Shown: positions 34,707 to 43,306 of the stretch, piece after piece
Layout of the letters: each line of letters begins with the position of its first letter
Position numbering within the stretch: position 1 is the first letter of the stretch
Assembly: GCA_964653095.1 (NCBI GenBank)
Contig: CAZZEH010000014.1
Location: 1 to 64,000 of the forward strand
Origin: JAMLHH01 sp964653095
Lineage (GTDB): Bacteria > Bacteroidota > Bacteroidia > Chitinophagales > JADIYW01
Length of the DNA: 64,000 bases
Reading direction: 5' to 3'
Notes under the pieces: model-generated
Database searches by the model: none
Told to the model about the DNA's origin: nothing
What the model saw: the letters and a program-made list of their open reading frames with translations, nothing else
Program-made: the position numbers and the translations under genes

Positions 34707-35159
34707 TTATCGCATCAGGATTTGAATTTTTTCCGGCAGAGAATCAACGGGAACCTCTACTTCTTCCAACTGAATATCCTTATTCAGCATAACTGCTCCT
34801 TTGGAATAAATCGTATCATTCTTATTATACGTTTTTCGTCCGTGAGATGGAGTGATTTCTATATGAGCCTCCTCTTTTTCAATATCTGTTATCACTCTTA
34901 TCTCAGAGTTTATCGGAATAGTATAGTCGTTTTTAATCAGTAATTCTGCCGTAAACTGAACGGATTCCTCCAATTCTTCTCTATGAATTTTATGCACTTT
35001 TCCTACTTCTTCAGATTGGTCATACACTAATGCTCCCGGCTTTAAATCTCCTACACCCTGAGCACTCAGATAGATTTTATAGTAACTAAAAAATACTATC
35101 GGATTACAGGAAACAGATACCAAAGCGAGAAAGATTATATAAATAAAAGTCTTGAACAT
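34707..35159 (-). CDS. MCE (MlaD-like) domain lipoprotein
   Basis: The 150-residue product has a lipoprotein signal peptide with Cys19 (ALVSVSCNPIV). It contains one MCE-like domain: the strand-turn YLSAQGVGDLKPGALVYDQ near 31-49, followed by EEVGKVHKIH, a hallmark of MlaD-type lipid-transfer proteins, and a later stretch IPINSEIRVITDIEKEEAHIEI. No MlaE or MlaF genes are nearby. A single-domain, lipid-anchored MCE protein could form a ring for periplasmic lipid transport, but this is inference. It is the last gene of a porT-holA-MCE run, 8 bases after holA. Confidence 0.6.
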   Translation of the reverse strand: MFKTFIYIIFLALVSVSCNPIVFFSYYKIYLSAQGVGDLKPGALVYDQSEEVGKVHKIHREELEESVQFTAELLIKNDYTIPINSEIRVITDIEKEEAHIEITPSHGRKTYNKNDTIYSKGAVMLNKDIQLEEVEVPVDSLPEKIQILMR

Positions 35160-35167
35160 GCGCCTCT

Positions 35168-36190
35168 TTAATTCATTAGTTTATACACTAATTCCAGCAT
35201 CAGTTCAGATTCACTGATATTTTTGCTGCCCAAACCTTTTGATTTCAAATCATATTCGGCCAAAATCGCTATAGCCTGTTCTGACTTTCGGGCATTATAG
35301 TATTTGGAGGCATTTCTGACACTTTGTACACGATAATAGCCGCCTAAAGTTTTATTTAAGAAAGCCTGATCTTGTTTTTGGTTCTGTGGAAAAGTATGAA
35401 AAAGCCATAGTTTTGAAAAAAAGCTGTAGAGCAGTCCAATGACAAGCGGAAAAGGAGCCGACTTGGGATTTTTTGAAAAATAGTCTATAATTCTTATTGC
35501 TTTAGGCAAATTATATTGTTCTATCGCAGATGAAAGTTCTAGTGTATTATACTCCCTGGAAATACCAATATGTTTTTCAACCGCACTGCTGTCCACAACA
35601 GAATTCTGAGGTAATACGAGTTTTAACTTATCGAGTTCATTCGTAATTCTGGACAAATCATTGCCTAAATTTTCAGCTATCAGTATGGAGTTGGTCATAT
35701 CAATGCTTAACCCTAATGATTCGGTGTGCGACTTTATAAAAAAGCTCAACTCCTGTTCTCTCAGTTTGCTCAGTTCAAAATACAGAGAATGTGCAATAAG
35801 AGTTTTGGTTACTTCCCATCTCTTATCAGGTTTTTTGTTTTTATACAAAACTATCAGAACAGTGGACTCCACGGGATGTTTCAAATAAGTAAGCAGGTGA
35901 TTCCAATTATCTTTCTTATTCAGATGCTGGGCTTCCCGAACCACAACTACTCTTCTTTCTGAGAACGTAGGATATTGCCGGCAGATGCCAATTACTTCTG
36001 AAAGATCACTGATATCTCTGCCATATACAATGTCCAGATTAAATTCCTCGCCTCCATTGGGAAAGGCATTTTTCAATATCGCCTGTTCTACTTCATCGAT
36101 AAAAAAAGGCTCATCTCCCGCCAAAAAATATACTGGCTTAAACTTTCCCCGATTAGCTTCCTGAATTAACTGCTGGTACGATACAGACAT
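35168..36190 (-). CDS. holA: DNA polymerase III subunit delta
   Basis: The 340-residue clamp-loader subunit opens the sliding clamp. The N-terminal segment FKPVYFLAGDEPFFIDEVEQAI, the RRVVVVREAQHL block and the C-terminal helical region (LTLFHT-type segments, SEQAIAILAEYDLKSKGLG) match HolA. The N-terminal GDEP replaces a P-loop, as expected, because delta does not bind ATP. It starts 24 bases after porT and ends 8 bases before the MCE lipoprotein gene. Confidence 0.9.
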   Translation of the reverse strand: MSVSYQQLIQEANRGKFKPVYFLAGDEPFFIDEVEQAILKNAFPNGGEEFNLDIVYGRDISDLSEVIGICRQYPTFSERRVVVVREAQHLNKKDNWNHLLTYLKHPVESTVLIVLYKNKKPDKRWEVTKTLIAHSLYFELSKLREQELSFFIKSHTESLGLSIDMTNSILIAENLGNDLSRITNELDKLKLVLPQNSVVDSSAVEKHIGISREYNTLELSSAIEQYNLPKAIRIIDYFSKNPKSAPFPLVIGLLYSFFSKLWLFHTFPQNQKQDQAFLNKTLGGYYRVQSVRNASKYYNARKSEQAIAILAEYDLKSKGLGSKNISESELMLELVYKLMN

Positions 36191-36214
36191 GTCAGCAAAA
36201 TAAGGAGTTATTGC

Positions 36215-36919
36215 TTATCCTTCAAAGTTTAATGAAAATAAAAACATTCTGCTCCTTAAGGTTTGCAGTGCATTGGAATATTTCAGTTTGCTGTCGGGGC
36301 TGTGGATGTCTATAATACCATTGGATACTTTAAATTCCGGCGCCAAAATAAACAGCGGGAAATGTATTTCAAAGCCAATACCGTAATCAACAGCCAAGTC
36401 ACTCCGATTTAATTTTATCAAATCTTCCGCTCGCCTGGCTTTCGAGTTGGAGGCCATATCGTAACCATATTTTATTCCGGCATATACATATATCTTAAAA
36501 TCCCGTATCGGGTCGGACTTAAATTTTATATGCAGGGGGGTTTCCACTACAATCGATTCTATCTTTTTGTTTTCTATCCCCTGGTCCCGTATATCATACT
36601 GCAGGGACTTCTCCGAAAATGCCACACCCGGCACTAATCTCAGCTCAAAATGTTTAGATAAATGAAGGCTTCCTATAATATGCAAATTAAATCCGGGGCC
36701 GCTCTTTGGCGTAACTCCCAGAATTTCATCGTCATAAATAAAGTCTTTGCTGTGTTTAATCTTAAAATCAGACACATTAAAACCGACATGAATTCCAAAG
36801 TGAAAAGGTCGCCGTTCAAACTTTCTGTCGTTGATTGCTACACGCTCCTGAGATTTTACGAGCAAGGGAGTAAATGCCAGCAGTATTAGAATGTATTTAT
36901 AACCACTTGTAAAGTGCAT
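36215..36919 (-). CDS. porT: Type IX secretion system outer-membrane protein PorT
   Basis: The 234-residue protein has a signal peptide ending near LVKSQ, then the PorT/SprT-type start RPFHFGIHVGFNVSDFKI and a run of amphipathic beta strands that closes with MFLFSLNFEG, an eight-stranded barrel by appearance. PorT is an essential outer-membrane component of type IX secretion. It is followed at 24 bases by holA and then by the MCE lipoprotein. The cargo-type protein at 13-16 kb and PorX at 55-57 kb confirm that the host has this system. Confidence 0.85.
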   Translation of the reverse strand: MHFTSGYKYILILLAFTPLLVKSQERVAINDRKFERRPFHFGIHVGFNVSDFKIKHSKDFIYDDEILGVTPKSGPGFNLHIIGSLHLSKHFELRLVPGVAFSEKSLQYDIRDQGIENKKIESIVVETPLHIKFKSDPIRDFKIYVYAGIKYGYDMASNSKARRAEDLIKLNRSDLAVDYGIGFEIHFPLFILAPEFKVSNGIIDIHSPDSKLKYSNALQTLRSRMFLFSLNFEG

Positions 36920-37034
36920 ATTTCAATAGTAAGTTTTTACAGTAAACGGATTTAAAACCGATTTCTTTTATACCGTACGATTTTCCCTTTCCGTATTTTT
37001 GAGTGCAAAACTAAAAGATTGGTTGATTAGTATG

Positions 37035-37042
37035 TAACTTTG
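37035..37042 (+). promoter_or_regulatory. -7 promoter box of engB
   Basis: TAACTTTG matches TAnnTTTG exactly and ends 14 bases before the TTG start of engB, implying a leader shorter than ten bases. Confidence 0.55.
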
Positions 37043-37056
37043 ATGAAAGAAAGATT

Positions 37057-37683
37057 TTGAACAGGATACAAGACACGCAATTTATCGGGAGTTTTCAAAG
37101 AACTGAAACGTGTCCGGATACAAATATTCCTGAATACGCCTTTATTGGCAGGTCTAATGTGGGCAAATCTTCTCTAATCAATCACATAGCAGACAGAAAA
37201 GGATTAGCTAAAGTGTCCGGCACACCCGGAAAAACCAGGCTGATAAATTTTTTCAAAATCAACCAAAGCTGGTTTTTAGTGGATTTGCCGGGGTACGGAT
37301 ACGCCAGAGTTTCAAAAAAGGATCGTGCGGATTTTGACAAAATGATTCGCCACTATCTCAAAAACAGAGTACAGCTGACCTGTTTATTTGTACTTTTAGA
37401 CAGCAGTATCAGTCCTCAAAAAATAGATTTAGAATTTATAGAGTGGTTAGGAAAAGAAGAAATCCCGTTTTGTATCATTTACACCAAAACAGATAAAGAA
37501 AGGCAGCACATCATTGCTAAAAACATCCGGTTAATTAAAAAAGCTATGCTCGAGAAATGGGTCGCAATGCCTCTGCAATTTGTAACTTCTTCTGCTAAAA
37601 ATCGGGGACGTACTGAAATTTTAGATTATATTGAACAAATAAATCGGGAATATACGGTTGAGAATATCGAATCTGAATCCTAA
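37057..37683 (+). CDS. engB: Ribosome biogenesis GTP-binding protein YihA/YsxC (EngB)
   Basis: The 208-residue GTPase acts in large ribosomal subunit assembly. G1 is GRSNVGKSS at residues 31-39, G2-region TPGKTRLINFF, G3 DLPGYGYA near 74-81, G4 TKTD near 147, and G5 SAKNRGR near 178. No ATG is in frame near the start: the two upstream ATG codons (37032 and 37043) are out of frame, so TTG at 37057 is the start, and it agrees with the promoter box. Confidence 0.92.
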   Translation: MNRIQDTQFIGSFQRTETCPDTNIPEYAFIGRSNVGKSSLINHIADRKGLAKVSGTPGKTRLINFFKINQSWFLVDLPGYGYARVSKKDRADFDKMIRHYLKNRVQLTCLFVLLDSSISPQKIDLEFIEWLGKEEIPFCIIYTKTDKERQHIIAKNIRLIKKAMLEKWVAMPLQFVTSSAKNRGRTEILDYIEQINREYTVENIESES

Positions 37684-37811
37684 AAATTTATGAGCTGAAT
37701 ATCATCAGCCGTGTGATAAACTTTATTTGAACCTCTCCTCTCCGTCAGGAGAACCTATAGAAACAAAAATTATTCGGCATCATTTTCGCTGTACTTTTAA
37801 AAATCGCAACT

Positions 37812-38549
37812 ATGAAATCAAAACATTTTATCATTGGACTTTTTAGTTTTGTCACAGTACTTTCTGCATCTCTTGTACTGGGCAATGCTTATAAGTATAA
37901 ATTCAGGTCTGTACAGACTATAAATGTGACCGGAAATGCCAAAATGGACTTTGAAGCAGATATTGTAAAATGGTCTGCACTGTTTTCCCGACTCAACTTT
38001 GATTTAAAAACAGCCTCTGTACAGCTCAAAGAAGACAGAAAAGCGATTGAAAGCTATCTGAAAGAACAGGGAATCTTGGAAAACGAGATACGATTTGGAG
38101 CGGTAGAAATTATGAAAGACTATAAGTACAGCTATGATTCTCAGACAGGAGCAAACTATTCAAAGTTCAATGGATACGTACTTTCTCAAAAAGTCAGCAT
38201 AGAATCTGACCGATTGGATATGGTGGATAATATCTCAAGAGAGATTTCAGATTTAATTTCCCAGGGAATAGAACTCAGCTCACAACCGGCCAATTATTAC
38301 TATTCCAAGTTAGAAGACCTGAAATTGGAACTGATTGCCAATGCTTCAGAAAATGCAAGGCAGCGCGCAGAAAACATCGCTCATAAAGCCAACAGTAAAA
38401 TTGGCGAACTTGTAAAAGCGGATTTAGGTGTGTTTCAAATTACCGGGCAAAACGATGATGAGGACTTCATGTACGGCGGCACATTTAATACTACCTCAAG
38501 AAAGAAAACTGCTCAGATTACCGTAAAGATGCGGTTCAGAAGTAACTGA
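37812..38549 (+). CDS. Secreted SIMPL-domain protein
   Basis: The 245-residue protein begins with a signal peptide or anchor (residues 7-26) and then a SIMPL (DUF541) domain: QTINVTGNAKMDFEADIVKW near residues 35-54, GILENEIRFGAVEIMKDY near 86-103, and a C-terminal RKKTAQITVKMRFRSN. Such proteins form oligomeric periplasmic rings or cages and have been linked to stress tolerance and cell envelope upkeep in other bacteria. It stands alone, 128 bases after engB. Confidence 0.8.
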   Translation: MKSKHFIIGLFSFVTVLSASLVLGNAYKYKFRSVQTINVTGNAKMDFEADIVKWSALFSRLNFDLKTASVQLKEDRKAIESYLKEQGILENEIRFGAVEIMKDYKYSYDSQTGANYSKFNGYVLSQKVSIESDRLDMVDNISREISDLISQGIELSSQPANYYYSKLEDLKLELIANASENARQRAENIAHKANSKIGELVKADLGVFQITGQNDDEDFMYGGTFNTTSRKKTAQITVKMRFRSN

Positions 38550-38583
38550 CGCTTATACAGTTCTCTTAAGAAACACGCGAAAG

Positions 38584-39750
38584 TTAAATTCCCTTTTGGT
38601 CTTTCTTTTTCCCTTCAAACAGTTCGTACAATTTGAAATCGCATTCTAATTTACCGTTGAGCAGGTGATAAGTTTCATTAGAATTCAGACCGATGGCGTG
38701 AACAGCTTCTTTGTTGCTGCTGATTACTCCGGCTTTCCAGCCCGGGAAAGCATGCTTAAAACTTGTACCGATTTCCCGATAAAGCGTTTCCACTTCTTTG
38801 AGCTCGATTCGCTCGCCATAAGGCGGATTTAGTAAGACGACTCCATTTTCATGCTTGGGACGATAATCCAGAAAATCCCCTTTGATAAAGCGGACAAACT
38901 TTTCCACTCCGGCCAGTTTAGCGTGCATTTGCGCAGTTTCGATAGCTCTCGGCGAAATATCTATCCCGACAATTTCCGGCACAGTACTCCGGCTTCTCTG
39001 CACCAGCATTTTGCGCAAATCCTGAAAAAGTCTGTCGTCGTAATCCTTCCAGCTTTTGAAAGCAAAATATCTTCTCTTCAGATTAGGAGCCCGTCTGGAA
39101 GCCATCAGTGCCGCTTCAATGGCAATAGTACCCGAACCGGTCATACCGTCCACAAATGGGGTATAATCAGGATTCCAGCCGGAAAGATATATCAGTCCGC
39201 ACGCCAGTACCTCATTAATGGGTGTACCGTGGTATCCCCGCTTATAGCCTCTTTTATGGAGTGAGTCTCCCGAACTGTCCAACGAAATGGTCACTTTTTT
39301 ATCAAAAATGTGCAAATTCCAATAAATATCCGGACGGCGGGTATCCACATTGGGGCGTTTGTTGAATTCTTTTCTGAACGCATCACACAAAGCGTCTTTA
39401 ATTCTGAATGAAGCATACTGACTGTGTGTAAAAATAGAAGAGTTCACTGTATGAAATATCAAAAAAGTCTGATGCACATCCTGATATTTCTTCCAGGGTA
39501 ATTTCAATGCTTTCTTGTATAAATCATCTGTATGCTCTGCCTCGAATGTAAACACAGGTACTAATACCCGGAGAGCTGTCCGGGACGAAATATTAATTTT
39601 GTACAGGTTTTTTTTGGAATAAGGAATGACTACTCCTCTGTTGATGACCTCTGTCTGCTCTATCCCAAAAGACTGTAACTCTTTTTCCAATACATTTTCA
39701 AGACCTTCCAATGTGGTCACCACAAGCTGTGTTCCGTAAACTTCCTCCAT
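38584..39750 (-). CDS. THUMP-domain class I RNA methyltransferase (RlmL N-terminal type)
   Basis: The 388-residue protein has an N-terminal THUMP domain (about 60-165) and a Rossmann methyltransferase with the catalytic motif NPPYGER near 305-311. VDGMTGSGTIAIEAALMA near 198-215 is the S-adenosylmethionine motif I. The architecture matches the N-terminal half of RlmL, which makes m2G2445 in 23S rRNA, but related enzymes modify tRNA (m2G6), so the target is not certain. The gene starts 4 bases after purE, so the two are probably co-transcribed. Confidence 0.85.
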   Translation of the reverse strand: MEEVYGTQLVVTTLEGLENVLEKELQSFGIEQTEVINRGVVIPYSKKNLYKINISSRTALRVLVPVFTFEAEHTDDLYKKALKLPWKKYQDVHQTFLIFHTVNSSIFTHSQYASFRIKDALCDAFRKEFNKRPNVDTRRPDIYWNLHIFDKKVTISLDSSGDSLHKRGYKRGYHGTPINEVLACGLIYLSGWNPDYTPFVDGMTGSGTIAIEAALMASRRAPNLKRRYFAFKSWKDYDDRLFQDLRKMLVQRSRSTVPEIVGIDISPRAIETAQMHAKLAGVEKFVRFIKGDFLDYRPKHENGVVLLNPPYGERIELKEVETLYREIGTSFKHAFPGWKAGVISSNKEAVHAIGLNSNETYHLLNGKLECDFKLYELFEGKKKDQKGI

Positions 39751-39754
39751 ATTC

Positions 39755-40252
39755 TTACTTCCTGCCTTCGATTTTTTCTGCTTTTTTTAATACTTCCGAC
39801 TCCAAATCCTTCTTGTACTTAATCATTTTGTCCAATAAACCTGATTGGCTCACCGCAAGAATCTGCACCGCAAGCAATCCCGCATTTTTGGCACCGTTTA
39901 TTGCCATAGTTGCAACCGGCACTCCACCCGGCATTTGAGCTATGGAAAGCAGAGAATCCCAACCGGAAAGAGTTCGCGACTTTACGGGAACACCTATCAC
40001 GGGCAATGGACTGACTGCCGCAACCATTCCCGGCAGGTGAGCTGCTCCCCCCGCTCCGGCAATTATGACCTGTATGCCGTTTTGATGGGCATTGCGGGCA
40101 AAATCAAACATTCTCTCAGGAGTCCGGTGTGCCGATACAATAGTGTACTGATAGGCAACACCAAAATCATCCAAAACTTTGGCAGCTTCTTCCATGACCG
40201 GGCTGTCACTGTCCGATCCCATAATGATTGCGACCTTTGGCTGGTTAGACAT
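39755..40252 (-). CDS. purE: 5-(carboxyamino)imidazole ribonucleotide mutase
   Basis: The 165-residue enzyme moves the carboxyl group from N5-CAIR to CAIR in purine synthesis. The phosphate-binding start VAIIMGSDSDSPVMEEAA, the active-site VSAHRTPERMFDFA near 41-54, and VIAGAGGAAHLPGMVAA near 64-80 are all present; this is the class I PurE that works with PurK. Its start is 106 bases after purK, with a promoter box and inverted repeat in the gap. Confidence 0.95.
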   Translation of the reverse strand: MSNQPKVAIIMGSDSDSPVMEEAAKVLDDFGVAYQYTIVSAHRTPERMFDFARNAHQNGIQVIIAGAGGAAHLPGMVAAVSPLPVIGVPVKSRTLSGWDSLLSIAQMPGGVPVATMAINGAKNAGLLAVQILAVSQSGLLDKMIKYKKDLESEVLKKAEKIEGRK

Positions 40253-40276
40253 AAGAACGAATTTTAAAATTCAAAT

Positions 40277-40302
40277 CAAAAATACAGAACTATCTGTACT
40301 TT
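40277..40302 (-). promoter_or_regulatory. purE promoter box and adjacent inverted repeat
   Basis: The minus strand reads TATTTTTG at 40284-40277, an exact -7 match 25 bases before the purE ATG. Its TA overlaps an inverted repeat, TACAGA-TAGT-TCTGTA (about 40298-40283). The hairpin followed by TTTTT could alternatively be the purK terminator, or the repeat could be an operator; the two readings cannot be separated by sequence alone. Confidence 0.45.
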
Positions 40303-40358
40303 ATTTGGATGTAATACGATTTATTCATTTTTGCACCCGTTAAAACAGGGCGGAATTT

Positions 40359-41525
40359 TCAGAGTAATACGATATGAAGTAACTCTTTTACCCGGTCAGC
40401 CTTATTTTTGGCAGACTGTAACGTATCGCCCAAAACAGTGACGTGTCCCAGCTTTCTGTCCGGTTTTGAAACCGCTTTCCCATACAGATGAATATATACT
40501 CCGGGCATCTCCATGACCTCAGACATATTCTTTAAGGTATAAGCACCGCTGCCTCCTTCAGGTCCCACCAGATTTATCATTACAGCCGGCTGTCTGAACG
40601 AAGTATCCCCCAACGGCAGGCCTGTCAAAACTCTAAAAAACTGTTCAAATTGAGAAGTGTAAGCTCCTTCAATGGTATGATGCCCTGAATTGTGCGGGCG
40701 GGGTGCTACTTCATTCACAAAAAGGTTATCCTGTCCGTCTAAAAAAAACTCTACCGCAAACAGACCTGCACCTCCAAAAGCTTTCACAGTTTTTACCGCA
40801 AGTTCTTGTGCTTTCTGTTCCAAAATACTGCTTATTTCAGCAGGCGTATAAAGGTATGTAACCAGATTGGATTCCGGGTCGAAAGCCATATCTACTGCCG
40901 GGAACGATTTAATTTCTCCGTCCTGTCCGACTGCCACCATGACTGCCAGTTCTTTTTTGCACGAAATAAATTTTTCGATTACTACCGCATCTTTAAACGG
41001 CATCTCACCCGATGATTGAGCTACAGTCGCATAGTCAGTCAGCAAAACACCTTTCCCGTCATACCCGCCGGTACAGGATTTTACGGCAAATTTCTCTCCG
41101 CCCAGCTCATTCATCGCAGTGATCCATTCTTCAGGATGGTTCACAACTCTGTATGGAGAAGTCGGGATATTATGCTCGGTATAAAAATTTTTCTGCAGCC
41201 CCTTATTCTGAATAATTTTCAGGATTTTTGATGATGGGATTACTTTTTTTCCGCTATTCTCCAATTCGAGTAAAACATCTGTATTTACATGCTCAATTTC
41301 ATACGTAATAACTTCACATTGCCCGGCAAGCTTTAGAATAGCCTGAGCATCCGTCAGGCTTCCCTGTACAAAATGATGTGTCAACTGACCGGCAGGAGAA
41401 TCCGGACTCGTTTCCAAAATCACAATTTTATTTCCGTAACGGCTGCCATTTTGCAAAAACATTCTTCCTAACTGACCGCCCCCTATTATCCCGATTGACG
41501 GCAGAGGCTTTAATTTTTCTTCCAT
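40359..41525 (-). CDS. purK: 5-(carboxyamino)imidazole ribonucleotide synthase
   Basis: The 388-residue ATP-grasp enzyme makes N5-CAIR from AIR, bicarbonate and ATP. The N-terminal Rossmann motif GIIGGGQLGRMFL is at residues 12-24, the ATP-grasp part includes FAVKSCTGGYDGKGV near 168-182, and the active-site block VNEVAPRPHNSGHHTIEG lies near 272-289. It lies upstream of purE on the same strand; the intervening gap carries a possible terminator or operator. Confidence 0.94.
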   Translation of the reverse strand: MEEKLKPLPSIGIIGGGQLGRMFLQNGSRYGNKIVILETSPDSPAGQLTHHFVQGSLTDAQAILKLAGQCEVITYEIEHVNTDVLLELENSGKKVIPSSKILKIIQNKGLQKNFYTEHNIPTSPYRVVNHPEEWITAMNELGGEKFAVKSCTGGYDGKGVLLTDYATVAQSSGEMPFKDAVVIEKFISCKKELAVMVAVGQDGEIKSFPAVDMAFDPESNLVTYLYTPAEISSILEQKAQELAVKTVKAFGGAGLFAVEFFLDGQDNLFVNEVAPRPHNSGHHTIEGAYTSQFEQFFRVLTGLPLGDTSFRQPAVMINLVGPEGGSGAYTLKNMSEVMEMPGVYIHLYGKAVSKPDRKLGHVTVLGDTLQSAKNKADRVKELLHIVLL

Positions 41526-41544
41526 TTAGGGTAAAAATAAGGAC

Positions 41545-42450
41545 TTATGGCTTATAGTAGAGCAAAAACTCCAAAGGATTATGATCGGAAAGATGTTTTC
41601 TGTTTTTTTTCCATTTTTTTTCGATGACAGGCACAATTCTTTTGACCTCATGCACATCCAGTTCGCCGGGATGATAAAACACATAATCTATCTCATCCGA
41701 TATCTTTCCGTATGCGAGTGAATTATTTTCATAATCATAGGTGTATGGCGTATTGCCTTCCAATTTGTAATCGTCCATCTCAAGTACTGCAACCACACTA
41801 TCCACACTTCCCGGTTCTTCATACCGATATACATTATAATCTCCTGCTACTATAACCGGGACATCTGTCTGATTATATTCATCAATTAGTTCTTCTTTAA
41901 TTTGTTTCAGCTGATGCAGACGGAGTTCAAGCCTGCCCAAATTATTCATATGTGTACCTATGATGTCAAACTTTTGTCCGTTTTTATCTATTTGTACCAT
42001 TAAAGCACCTTTCCTTGCCATACGGTTATCAAATCCCGATTTCCTCTTAAAGACAATTTTCCCCATCTCTTTCATCGGGTGTTTTGATGCAATCCATATT
42101 CCACTGGACGTTTTTAAAGAAAATTTCTTTCTGAATGCCGGGCCCTGAAAGTATGGAAAGCTTTCGCGGATTCCTTCTTTTATGCGCTTTCTCGCATGAC
42201 GGTTAAATGCTTCAGAAAACACAATAACATCATATTCAGATTCTGAAAGCTTTTTCGCAATGGCTTTGGCTCTTTTCTTTTTCCCTTTAAAACCAATCAT
42301 GGGAGGCAGCATATAAATATTCCAGGACAGCAGTTTCAGACTGTCCAATTCCAATTGAGATTCCTTTCTCGGCGGTTTGGCCAGACTGTTTTCTGTCATA
42401 AAAAACGAGAAGCAAAAACAGATAATTAATATATATGCGATCTTTTTCAT
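41545..42450 (-). CDS. Secreted EEP-superfamily hydrolase, sphingomyelinase-like
   Basis: The protein of about 301 residues belongs to the endonuclease/exonuclease/phosphatase superfamily and has the neutral sphingomyelinase-type order of motifs: LLSWNIYMLPPMIGF near the start, FSEAFNRHARKRI, IGTHMNNLGRLELRLHQL, VIVAGDYNVYR and the terminal catalytic LSDHNPLEF. ATG at 42450 gives a good signal peptide (MKKIAYILIICFCFSFFM); an ATG ten codons upstream is less likely. Either phosphodiesterase activity on sphingolipids or nuclease activity is possible. It ends 19 bases before the purK start codon region. Confidence 0.75.
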   Translation of the reverse strand: MKKIAYILIICFCFSFFMTENSLAKPPRKESQLELDSLKLLSWNIYMLPPMIGFKGKKKRAKAIAKKLSESEYDVIVFSEAFNRHARKRIKEGIRESFPYFQGPAFRKKFSLKTSSGIWIASKHPMKEMGKIVFKRKSGFDNRMARKGALMVQIDKNGQKFDIIGTHMNNLGRLELRLHQLKQIKEELIDEYNQTDVPVIVAGDYNVYRYEEPGSVDSVVAVLEMDDYKLEGNTPYTYDYENNSLAYGKISDEIDYVFYHPGELDVHEVKRIVPVIEKKWKKNRKHLSDHNPLEFLLYYKP

Positions 42451-42601
42451 AAAATAAATTCGAGTGAATATAAAAAACAAAAAGCACTTATACCTATTTA
42501 CTGGTATGTTTTTACAATAAAACTAACTGTTTTCAGCTATTTATTTCATTTATTAGGTAAATGATATCAAATAACAAGGAAGAATAACTGTTTGAATTAC
42601 T

Positions 42602-42609
42602 TATTTTTG
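42602..42609 (+). promoter_or_regulatory. -7 promoter box of the glutathione peroxidase gene
   Basis: TATTTTTG is an exact TAnnTTTG match ending 13 bases before the ATG. No -33 element was found. Confidence 0.5.
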
Positions 42610-42622
42610 ATAATAAAAAAAT

Positions 42623-43246
42623 ATGCGTAATATATCTAAACATATTCGACAAGCACTTACGACTGCCTGCTCGCTTACCCTATTAGCCGTAGGATGTAAA
42701 GACAAAATTGTTTCTGACGAAGAAACCGCCTCAAATTTTCATCCGGAATACGAAAGTCCTTTATACAATTTTACGATGAAAGATATTGACGGGAACAATG
42801 TGTCTCTTTCTGAGTATAAAGACAAAGTAATACTGATTGTTAATGTCGCCAGCAAGTGTGGTCTTACACCTCAGTATGAAAGCTTACAGACACTCTACTC
42901 CAAATACAGTGATAAGGGTTTCGTTATACTTGGGTTTCCTGCCAATAATTTTTTGAGTCAGGAGCCGGGTACGAATGCCGAAATAAAAGAGTTTTGTACT
43001 TTAAAGTATGAAGTAACTTTCCCCATGTTTGCGAAAATATCCGTAAAAGGTAACGACATTCACCCTTTGTACAAGTATCTAACCCAAAAGGAATTAAACG
43101 GTGTACTTGATGCTCCTGTTACCTGGAACTTTCAAAAATTCTTAATTAACAGAAAAGGACAACTTGTGGCAAGTTTCAATCCCAAAACTACTGTTATAGA
43201 AAAAGATTTTTTGGACATCTTAGAAAAGAATCTAAAAGAAATATAA
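42623..43246 (+). CDS. Lipoprotein glutathione peroxidase-family peroxidase
   Basis: The 207-residue protein has a lipoprotein-type signal with Cys25 (LLAVGCKDK), then a thioredoxin-fold peroxidase. The peroxidatic cysteine lies in VNVASKCGLTPQYESL (Cys79), and the tetrad partners appear as FPANNFLSQEPG (Gln) and APVTWNFQKFL (Trp and Asn). Such bacterial enzymes usually use thioredoxin rather than glutathione and reduce lipid or alkyl peroxides. Anchoring in the envelope would place it near membrane lipids. It stands alone, followed 60 bases later by an alpha/beta hydrolase gene. Confidence 0.88.
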   Translation: MRNISKHIRQALTTACSLTLLAVGCKDKIVSDEETASNFHPEYESPLYNFTMKDIDGNNVSLSEYKDKVILIVNVASKCGLTPQYESLQTLYSKYSDKGFVILGFPANNFLSQEPGTNAEIKEFCTLKYEVTFPMFAKISVKGNDIHPLYKYLTQKELNGVLDAPVTWNFQKFLINRKGQLVASFNPKTTVIEKDFLDILEKNLKEI

Positions 43247-43306
43247 ACTACAATTTGTGTATATTATTTCCTGCTGAATTGAAAGAGTCACTAAACTGCT
43301 TCGGTT

